From: an uncultured Ruminococcus sp.
Lineage (GTDB): Bacteria; Bacillota; Clostridia; Oscillospirales; Ruminococcaceae
Length of the DNA: 5,232 nt
Reading direction: 5' to 3'
Assembly: GCA_946540705.1 (NCBI GenBank)
Contig: CAMNJD010000483.1
Location: 1-5,232 of the forward strand
Under the pieces are notes generated by a model. It saw only the letters and a list, made by a program, of their open reading frames with translations. It did no database searches and was not told the DNA's origin. Both the position numbers and the translations under genes were made by a program. Positions 1-4,203 of the stretch are shown in pieces. The stretch's first letter is position 1; each line of letters opens with the position of its first letter.

Positions 1-302
1 CGGAAGGCGCTATCATATCCATGCCGCTTCATGCAGAGGGAAAAAGCAAAGGAAAAGCATTTGCAGACGGCGTGCTTTCAGGCGCAGTTGAGCCGGTCGG
101 TGCGGGACTGACGATCCTGTTTGCCGGACTGTTCCTGCCTGCAATGCCGTATTTACTGAGCTTTGCCGCAGGTGCAATGATCTATGTTGTAGTGGAAGAA
201 CTGATACCGGAAATGTCAGAGGGAGAACATTCCAATATCGGCGTAATCATGTTTTCAGTCGGATTTACGCTGATGATGATACTTGATGTTGCGCTCGGAT
301 AG
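1..302 (+). CDS. ZIP-family metal (zinc/iron) transporter, C-terminal part
   Basis: This is the last 100 or so codons of a gene whose start lies upstream of the window; the reading frame is open from base 3, and bases 1-2 (cg) fit the end of a Pro codon. The visible protein begins EGAIISMPLHAEGKSKGKAF, which matches the (P)EG segment of transmembrane helix 4 in bacterial ZIP transporters of the ZupT/GufA type. It continues into LSGAVEPVGAG, the helix 5 motif with its conserved Glu-Pro-x-Gly. Two further hydrophobic stretches follow, one rich in Ala/Gly/Leu leading to YVVVEELIPE, and a final helix ending near the C-terminus (FSVGFTLMMILDVALG). In this family the helix 4 and 5 polar residues line the divalent metal path, so the role is metal movement across the cytoplasmic membrane. 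Substrate specificity (Zn, Fe, Mn) cannot be read from this fragment. It ends 8 nt before the next gene, and the ribosome binding site of that gene overlaps its stop codon, so the two are probably co-transcribed. Confidence 0.88.
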   Translation, partial: EGAIISMPLHAEGKSKGKAFADGVLSGAVEPVGAGLTILFAGLFLPAMPYLLSFAAGAMIYVVVEELIPEMSEGEHSNIGVIMFSVGFTLMMILDVALG

Positions 303-310
303 GAGGAAAC

Positions 311-796
311 ATGAAGAAAAAAGAACATTTGCCGTTATTCGGTGTCGGACCAATCTATGTATACAGCATTGCAATATTGACACTTCTTGCTTTTATAAGC
401 AGAAATCTGTCCGTATTTGAAGCAGGAAAGCTGACAAGCATCAAATCCTTACTTATCATTTTAGGAAGCATTTTGATTATCGCCGGAGCGATCATGTGGA
501 TTATGGCAGTTATCGTGTCAAAGGTCGATGATAATATCAAGAAAAATCAGCTTGTTACAACTGGCATTTATGCTTGGGTACGCAACCCGATTTATTCTGC
601 TTGTATGTTTGCCTGCACAGGCGTTATTCTGATGATCGGGAATGCTTTTTTCTTTGTACTGCCATTTGTATACTGGCTTTTCATGGCAGTATTGATGAAG
701 CATACAGAGGAAAAATGGCTGCGTAACCTTTATGGACAAGAATATGAGGATTACTGCAATCGTGTCAACCGTTGTATCCCATGGAAACGAAGCTGA
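311..796 (+). CDS. membrane methyltransferase, isoprenylcysteine carboxyl methyltransferase / phospholipid methyltransferase-like family
   Basis: This 161-residue integral membrane protein has hydrophobic segments at roughly residues 14-30, 46-69 and 97-128. The diagnostic region is the C-terminal half: LVTTGIYAWVRNPIYSA (residues 81-97) with the R-N-P triplet at 91-93, then paired Glu 133-134, Y141-G142 with Tyr 145 and 148, and R154-x-I-P157. This order is the signature of the ICMT/PEMT-like superfamily, whose members bind S-adenosylmethionine at the membrane face and methylate a lipid or a C-terminal cysteine. Bacterial members of this size are mostly uncharacterised, so the substrate is unknown. 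The start at 311 is supported by AGGAGG at 301-306. The gene lies between a ZIP transporter and two soluble methyltransferases with short gaps, suggesting one operon. The fold assignment is secure, the reaction is not. Confidence 0.85.
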   Translation: MKKKEHLPLFGVGPIYVYSIAILTLLAFISRNLSVFEAGKLTSIKSLLIILGSILIIAGAIMWIMAVIVSKVDDNIKKNQLVTTGIYAWVRNPIYSACMFACTGVILMIGNAFFFVLPFVYWLFMAVLMKHTEEKWLRNLYGQEYEDYCNRVNRCIPWKRS

Positions 797-802
797 AAGG
801 AG
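797..802 (+). promoter_or_regulatory. ribosome binding site fixing the start of the first class I methyltransferase
   Basis: AAGGAG lies 7 nt before the ATG at 810. An in-frame ATG at 732 exists but sits deep inside the preceding membrane methyltransferase gene and has no Shine-Dalgarno sequence, so 810 is the real start. Confidence 0.8.
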
Positions 803-809
803 TTTTATC

Positions 810-1454
810 ATGACAAGCAAAGAATACAAGGATTTATCGGTTCGGGAGTTTACAAAAGCTGCCGAGGTTTATGAGTCAGACCATGCCGGTATCTACAAAA
901 TGTGCAAGAAGGATTATCCCGATGTGCTGGCTGAACTGGAAAAGGAACCGTTTACCGATCTGCTGGACTGTGGCTGCGGAACTGCGCCGATGCTGACGCT
1001 GCTGCATGAAAAATACCCTGACAAGCACTATTCAGGCATTGACCTTACGCCGAAGATGATCGAAGTAGCAAAAGCAAAGAAGATGAAAAATGTAGAGCTG
1101 ATTGTCGGAGACTGCGAAAATCTGCCGTTTGCTGAAAATTCCTTTGATGTAGTAATCTGTTGTCAAAGCTTTCATCATTATCCGAATGTGCAGGAATTTT
1201 TCAACAGCGTATACCGTGTGCTTCGTCCGAACGGCAGACTGATTCTGCGCGATATGACGATGAAATCACCCGTAAAACGCTGGTTCTGCAATCATATTGA
1301 AATGCCGCTGGCACATCTGGTCGGAAAGGGTGATGTTCGGATTTATGGCAGGGAGGATGTGCAGCGGCTTTGCAGTAATGCGGGATTACACATGGAACTC
1401 TTTGAAGTCAGACCAATATTCCGTATGCATTGTGTTGCCAGAAAGCAAAAGTAA
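810..1454 (+). CDS. class I SAM-dependent methyltransferase (UbiE/Methyltransf_11-like)
   Basis: This is a 214-residue soluble protein with a complete Rossmann-type methyltransferase core. Motif I is LLDCGCG (residues 51-57), the SAM-binding glycine loop. GIDLTPKMIEVA (76-87) supplies the acidic residue D78 expected to bind the ribose hydroxyls. GDCENLPF (100-107) is the adenine-side motif, and FDVVICCQSFHHY (112-124) is the strand 4/post-II region typical of the Methyltransf_11 family. LRPNGRLILRD (138-148) is the strand 5 motif. The N-terminal REFTKAAEVYES resembles the cap region of UbiE-like small-molecule methyltransferases. The methyl acceptor cannot be deduced. The gene starts 13 nt after the membrane methyltransferase stop and is followed after 33 nt by a second methyltransferase, so it is probably mid-operon. 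Six cysteines fall in the first two thirds, two of them in the SAM loop (D-C-G-C-G), a harmless variation seen in the family. Confidence 0.87.
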   Translation: MTSKEYKDLSVREFTKAAEVYESDHAGIYKMCKKDYPDVLAELEKEPFTDLLDCGCGTAPMLTLLHEKYPDKHYSGIDLTPKMIEVAKAKKMKNVELIVGDCENLPFAENSFDVVICCQSFHHYPNVQEFFNSVYRVLRPNGRLILRDMTMKSPVKRWFCNHIEMPLAHLVGKGDVRIYGREDVQRLCSNAGLHMELFEVRPIFRMHCVARKQK

Positions 1455-1472
1455 AAGCGGTATACATTTTTT

Positions 1473-1477
1473 AGGAG
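1473..1477 (+). promoter_or_regulatory. ribosome binding site choosing among three clustered start codons
   Basis: AGGAG is followed by in-frame GTG (1479), ATG (1482) and ATG (1488). The first two are only 1 and 4 nt from the Shine-Dalgarno core, too close for normal initiation. ATG 1488 is 10 nt away and is the preferred start. Confidence 0.65.
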
Positions 1478-1487
1478 AGTGATGAAC

Positions 1488-2111
1488 ATGGGACTTATGA
1501 AGAACTTTTTTAATCAGACCAGAAAGCCCGAAGGGACGCTTGGAAAGATCATGCTGTCGGGTATGAATTCTGGTCACGCAAAACTTGCCGATTGGGGATT
1601 TGCGCATCTTCCGAAGCTGTCACCGAAACAGGCTGCCGATCTCGGCTGCGGTGCAGGGCGAAATGCCGGAGAGCTTCTGAAAAAATATCCGCAGGCAGTT
1701 GTTACTGCGATGGATTACTCCGCACTGTCCGTTCAGAAGGCAACGGAATACAATCAGGCTATGATAGACGCAGGCAGGTGCAGGGTCATACAAGGCGATG
1801 TATCAAAACTGTCCCTTGAACACGACAACTTCGAGCTTGTGACTGCTTTTGAGACAATCTATTTCTGGCCGGGACTTGAAAAGTGCTTTTCGCAGGTGGC
1901 AGAAATTCTGAAAGTCGGCGGATACTTTATGATATGCAACGAGTCCGACGGTACAGATAAGACGAGCAGGAAATTTGAATCTATCATTGACGGTATGCGA
2001 TGCTATACGATTGATGAAATATCAGCAGCGCTCAAGTCTTCCGGTTTTTCCAAAATTCAGTCAGACCATCATCCGGAAAAAGCATGGATAACAATAATCG
2101 CAATAAAATGA
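1488..2111 (+). CDS. class I SAM-dependent methyltransferase, second copy type
   Basis: This 207-residue protein (from ATG 1488) shows motif I ADLGCGAGRN (residues 50-59), an acidic D76 at the end of strand 2 (AMDYSALSVQKA), GDVSKLSLEHDNFELV (103-118), and a strand 5 region LKVGGYFMICNE (141-152). These are the landmarks of a SAM-dependent methyltransferase fold. The N-terminus (FFNQTRKPEGTLGK, then MNSGHAKLADWG) is a conserved-looking lid that I associate with a group of methyltransferases common in gut Clostridia, but no substrate is known to me. A C-terminal YTIDEISAALKSSGF stretch is the usual helical segment before the last strand. It is not a close duplicate of the upstream methyltransferase: outside the SAM motifs the two share little. 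It is the last gene of the upstream unit and is followed by the intergenic promoter region. The acceptor is unknown. Confidence 0.87.
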   Translation: MGLMKNFFNQTRKPEGTLGKIMLSGMNSGHAKLADWGFAHLPKLSPKQAADLGCGAGRNAGELLKKYPQAVVTAMDYSALSVQKATEYNQAMIDAGRCRVIQGDVSKLSLEHDNFELVTAFETIYFWPGLEKCFSQVAEILKVGGYFMICNESDGTDKTSRKFESIIDGMRCYTIDEISAALKSSGFSKIQSDHHPEKAWITIIAIK

Positions 2112-2161
2112 TTTCGATATTTATTGAAAATGATGTTTTTCGGCTTTCGCCCGGTAATCGC

Positions 2162-2190
2162 TTGACAATGAAATAGAAATATGCTATAAT
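2162..2190 (+). promoter_or_regulatory. consensus sigma-A promoter of the feo-type operon
   Basis: A perfect -35 hexamer TTGACA (2162-2167), a 17-bp spacer and a perfect -10 hexamer TATAAT (2185-2190) lie in the gap after the methyltransferase operon. Transcription would start near 2197 and leave a leader of about 107 nt before the DUF2325 gene. A fully consensus promoter is usually kept in check by a repressor, and a palindrome sits exactly at the predicted start site. Confidence 0.9.
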
Positions 2191-2199
2191 TTCATCACA

Positions 2200-2215
2200 G
2201 TTAGCATTCGCTAAT
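2200..2215. promoter_or_regulatory. operator-like palindrome 1, at the transcription start
   Basis: GTTAGCATTCGCTAAT contains inverted arms TTAGC and GCTAA separated by 4 bases. It overlaps about +3 to +18 of the predicted transcript, a classic position for a repressor. The flanks extend the symmetry slightly (CA on the left, TG on the right). The TTAG-N6-CTAA spacing occurs within the DtxR/IdeR iron box (TTAGGTTAGSCTAACCTAA), so a DtxR-type Fe(II)-sensing repressor is a reasonable inference given the feo genes downstream. The identity of the regulator is not shown by the sequence. Confidence 0.6.
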
Positions 2216-2260
2216 TGCCGGCGGCTTGAAATCGGAGTCCGCTATATTATTTGTACTATA

Positions 2261-2276
2261 GTTAGTCGATGCTAAC
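2261..2276. promoter_or_regulatory. operator-like palindrome 2, upstream of the first ribosome binding site
   Basis: GTTAGTCGATGCTAAC is a 16-bp near-palindrome with five-base perfect arms GTTAG and CTAAC and six central bases. It shares the GTTAG-N6-CTAA layout with the site at 2200-2215, and the centres are 61 bp apart, close to six helical turns. An additional half-site CTAAT (2283-2287) follows 11 bp further on. It lies about 28 nt before the ATG of the DUF2325 gene, so it could act as a second repressor site, a roadblock, or, in RNA, a weak hairpin. Confidence 0.58.
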
Positions 2277-2303
2277 GATATACTAATCAGAAAAGAGGTC
2301 AGT

Positions 2304-2603
2304 ATGAGTGTTGTGATCGTTGGCGGCAATGACCGCATGGCAACAAGATATCAGGATATCTGTAAGCAGTATAAATGGAAATCCAAGGTTTTCACGCAGC
2401 TTCCGGCGGATTTTGAAAACAAGATCGGCGAGCCTGATCTGCTGGTCGTATTCACAAGCACCTGCTCGCATAAGATGCTTGCCGGCGTAAAGAACCGTTC
2501 GGAAAAGCGCGGCATTCCGGTGAAGCACGTTCACAGCGCAAGTGTCAGTGCCCTGAAAAAGCTGCTGGAATGTTACGAGGTGAAACAGGATGTCGGAACT
2601 TGA
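2304..2603 (+). CDS. DUF2325 domain protein, first gene of the feo operon
   Basis: This 99-residue protein fits the DUF2325 family over its whole length. It opens with a beta strand and glycine turn (VVIVGGNDRM, residues 3-12), followed by a helix, then a second strand and loop DLLVVFTSTCSHKM (45-58), and ends with HSASVSALKKLL (77-88), the helical tail. The pattern resembles half of a Rossmann-like fold, but no enzyme activity is established to my knowledge. C54 and H56 in the central loop, and C20 and C90 elsewhere, could matter for metal or redox chemistry, which is speculation. The gene is the first behind a consensus promoter with operator palindromes. A GAGG Shine-Dalgarno core (2295-2298) supports the ATG at 2304. 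The next gene starts 14 nt before its stop, indicating translational coupling. From memory, DUF2325 genes frequently neighbour feoA/feoB in Clostridia, so a role in iron homeostasis is a contextual inference. Confidence 0.85.
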   Translation: MSVVIVGGNDRMATRYQDICKQYKWKSKVFTQLPADFENKIGEPDLLVVFTSTCSHKMLAGVKNRSEKRGIPVKHVHSASVSALKKLLECYEVKQDVGT

Positions 2604-3162
2604 ACGGCAGAGCTTTGAGCGCACACTGGCAGTGCATTCCGCGCCGACGCTGCTCGGCATCAAATGTGCAAATCTCATTTCCGTTGCGATAGATGAATGC
2701 GATATGTGCGATTACACGCAGGAATTTGAATATCGAAGCGAACTGAAAATGCGTGTATTGTGCAAATGCCATGATCGGCGGCTGCTCTATGTTTACCATG
2801 AGATGCTGCTGAGAATGCAGCTCAGTCAGCCTGAGATCCTGCGCTTTCTTTCGCAGTACGGCTATACAGAAAATATGGATTTGCAGCAGAAGCTGGCGCA
2901 TCTTGCGAGCCGAATGCAGTGCGGCAATTTCCCGCATGAGATCGGCGTATTCCTCGGCTATCCGCTTGCGGATGTGCAGGGATTCATTGCAAATCACGGC
3001 AAAAACTGCCTGCTGTGCGGCTGCTGGAAGGTATACAGCGATCCCGAATCCGCGCGGCAGACATTTGCAAATTATGATCGGTGCAGAGAGATTCTGTGCG
3101 ATAAACTACAGAAGGGCTGCGGGCTTTTCCGCGCTCTGGAACTTTCTAAGGAGGAACTATAA
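2590..3162 (+). CDS. DUF3793 family cysteine-rich protein
   Basis: This 190-residue cytosolic protein of unknown function is recognisable as DUF3793 by three landmarks. They are an N-terminal HSAPTLLGIKCANL (residues 16-29), the segment FPHEIGVFLGYPLADVQGFI (114-133), and NCLLCGCWKVYSD (139-151). It has 12 cysteines, including a C37-x2-C40 pair, C58-x-C60, and a C140-x2-C143-x-C145 cluster. No signal peptide or membrane helix is visible. The start at 2590 has GAGGTG 7 nt upstream and overlaps the DUF2325 gene by 14 nt; its stop TAA shares one base with the flavodoxin ATG. This tight coupling argues that DUF2325, DUF3793 and flavodoxin are made together. The cysteines and the feo context suggest metal or cofactor handling, but that is inference. 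Not all cysteines need be conserved in the family. Confidence 0.85.
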   Translation: MSELERQSFERTLAVHSAPTLLGIKCANLISVAIDECDMCDYTQEFEYRSELKMRVLCKCHDRRLLYVYHEMLLRMQLSQPEILRFLSQYGYTENMDLQQKLAHLASRMQCGNFPHEIGVFLGYPLADVQGFIANHGKNCLLCGCWKVYSDPESARQTFANYDRCREILCDKLQKGCGLFRALELSKEEL

Positions 3163-3566
3163 TGAAAACAGCGGTGATTTATTGGAGCGGCACGGGCAAT
3201 ACCGAAGCAATGGCGAACGCGGTTGCGGAGGGGGCCGGCGTCGATGCGGTGACAGTATCGGATTTCAGCGGTAATGTCGAGGAATTTGACGCGCTGGCTC
3301 TTGGCTGCCCGGCAATGGGCGCAGAGGTGCTGGAGGAGGATGAATTTGAGCCGTTCTTCACCGGAATTGAGAGCAAGCTCAGCGGCAAAAAGGTTTTTCT
3401 GTTCGGTTCATACGGCTGGGGCGACGGCGAATGGATGCGGAACTGGCAGGAGCGTGTCACAGCGGCAGGCGCAGAGCTGGTCGGCGATGAGGGCTATACC
3501 GTCAATGAAGCTCCGTCCGATGATGATCTTGCAAAGCTGAAAGCGATCGGCGCGGAGCTGGTATAA
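3162..3566 (+). CDS. short-chain flavodoxin
   Basis: This is a 134-residue FMN-binding electron carrier closely resembling clostridial flavodoxins such as that of C. beijerinckii. The phosphate loop is SGTGNT (residues 9-14) after the YW pair (7-8). The 50s loop is CPAMGAEVLEE (49-59) and the 90s loop FGSYGWGDGEW (81-91) provides the aromatic W86 expected to stack on the isoalloxazine ring. No long-chain insertion is present. In the 50s loop, the M-G-D-E turn of C. beijerinckii is M-G-A-E here (A54), a position next to the glycine whose peptide flip accompanies FMN reduction, so the redox potential may differ. An ideal AAGGAGG (3148-3154) precedes the ATG by 7 nt. Flavodoxins commonly replace ferredoxin under iron limitation, fitting its place in an iron uptake operon. 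It could also reduce Fe(III) or serve the neighbouring DUF proteins, which is not shown. Confidence 0.95.
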   Translation: MKTAVIYWSGTGNTEAMANAVAEGAGVDAVTVSDFSGNVEEFDALALGCPAMGAEVLEEDEFEPFFTGIESKLSGKKVFLFGSYGWGDGEWMRNWQERVTAAGAELVGDEGYTVNEAPSDDDLAKLKAIGAELV

Positions 3567-3571
3567 GAAAC

Positions 3572-3599
3572 AAGCGGCTGTATCCTCATGCAGCCGCTT
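3572..3599 (+). terminator. hairpin between flavodoxin and HMA gene; attenuator or partial terminator
   Basis: AAGCGGCTG (3572-3580) and CAGCCGCTT (3591-3599) form a perfect 9-bp stem with a 10-base loop; a U-G pair could extend it inward by one. It begins 5 nt after the flavodoxin stop. The downstream tract is only one further T and then GGTATG, so it lacks the U-run of an efficient intrinsic terminator. It may instead stabilise the upstream mRNA, reduce read-through into feoAB, or mark a processing point. It is the only sizeable gap inside the operon. Confidence 0.5.
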
Positions 3600-3611
3600 T
3601 GGTATGAGAAT

Positions 3612-3989
3612 ATGGAGATTCTATATTTTGCAGCTTTGGCTGCGGTCATCGCGCTGATGATCGGTTACATGGTTCGGCATCTGCGAAGCGGCGGCGGATG
3701 CTGCGGTACGCATGAAGCAGCACCGAAAGCTGTGCGCCCGGCGGACCGTGATCTGTCGCATTATCCGTATCATTATACAGCGAATATCGAGGGTATGGTC
3801 TGCGGAAACTGTGTGCGGCGCGTAGAAAATGCATTTCACGGTTTGGGCTGTCTTGCGTCGGTAGATCTTGCAAAGAAAACTGCAATGATTCATGCCAAGC
3901 AACAGCGGAACCGTCAGGAAATTGCAGAAGTGCTCAATGAAATCGGCTTTACGCTGATAGAATGGGAGGAATATCATGAGTCTGAATGA
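3612..3989 (+). CDS. membrane-anchored heavy-metal-associated (HMA) domain protein of the feo operon
   Basis: From ATG 3612 the protein has 125 residues. Residues 2-21 form one transmembrane helix, followed by basic residues (R22, H23, R25), which predict the C-terminal part in the cytoplasm. Then comes a Gly-Cys motif GGGCCG (27-32), a linker of about 20 residues, and an HMA/ferredoxin-like domain (about 53-118) with the metal-binding loop GMVCGNC (61-67) and a typical end IGFTLIEW (111-118). The anchor plus GGCC piece recalls the small FeoB-associated Cys-rich membrane proteins, here joined to a CxxC metallochaperone domain. HMA domains normally bind Cu(I) or Zn/Cd, so its presence beside FeoA/FeoB is notable; cytosolic metal delivery or sensing near FeoB is inferred. 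The start is uncertain: ATG 3588 is in frame but lies in the loop of a hairpin, and neither ATG has a good Shine-Dalgarno. It is in the same frame as the flavodoxin. It overlaps feoA by 14 nt. Confidence 0.82.
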   Translation: MEILYFAALAAVIALMIGYMVRHLRSGGGCCGTHEAAPKAVRPADRDLSHYPYHYTANIEGMVCGNCVRRVENAFHGLGCLASVDLAKKTAMIHAKQQRNRQEIAEVLNEIGFTLIEWEEYHESE

Positions 3990-4203
3990 AGTCCGTGAAA
4001 ACACGGATGCTATTATCAATGAACTGAAAGGCGATGCGCGTTTTATCAGCCGCATCACTTCGATCGGGCTGACGCCTGGATGCCGTGTCAGCATCATCAA
4101 AAACGATAAAAACAGACCTGTACTGCTTTATTCTCGTGACACGATGATTGCAGTCAACCGCAAGGAATGCGCAGGAATTCTCGTATCGGAGGTGAGAGCA
4201 TGA
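3976..4203 (+). CDS. feoA: FeoA-domain ferrous iron transport protein A
   Basis: This 75-residue protein has the FeoA SH3-like domain. It shows an N-terminal helix region, then ISRITSIGLTPGCRVSII (residues 24-41) containing the conserved IGLTPG turn, a second strand pair RPVLLYSRDTMIAVNRKECAGILV that ends in the family's typical I-x-V, and no extra domains. FeoA is a small cytosolic partner needed for FeoB function in several bacteria, probably by contacting its cytoplasmic domains. The ATG at 3976 is preceded by GGGAGGA (3964-3970) located inside the end of the HMA gene, which it overlaps by 14 nt. Its stop overlaps the feoB start as ATGA (4 nt), indicating coupled translation in near equal amounts. 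Length is normal for a single FeoA domain. Confidence 0.94.
   Translation: MSLNEVRENTDAIINELKGDARFISRITSIGLTPGCRVSIIKNDKNRPVLLYSRDTMIAVNRKECAGILVSEVRA

Noticed and set aside
2112..2160. possible terminator after the second class I methyltransferase
   Set aside because: Only short A/T-only complementarity (ATTTC with GAAAA) and a T5 run are present; no stable GC stem precedes a U-tract. The unit may read through into the next promoter region.
2216..2260. riboswitch or structured leader, and a second promoter
   Set aside because: GCGGCT at 2221 can pair with AGTCCGC ending at 2242 only with a bulge, and no known riboswitch core is seen. TATATT and TACTAT hexamers occur, but the only TTGAAA (2226) is at unsuitable distances.
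2545..2997. 150-codon open frame on the minus strand
   Set aside because: It is antisense to DUF3793, which has family motifs and a good ribosome binding site. The minus-strand product resembles nothing known to me.
3621..4100. 159-codon open frame on the minus strand
   Set aside because: It lies antisense to the HMA and feoA genes, has no recognisable domain, and its residues are the reverse shadow of conserved proteins. The + strand genes have clear motifs.
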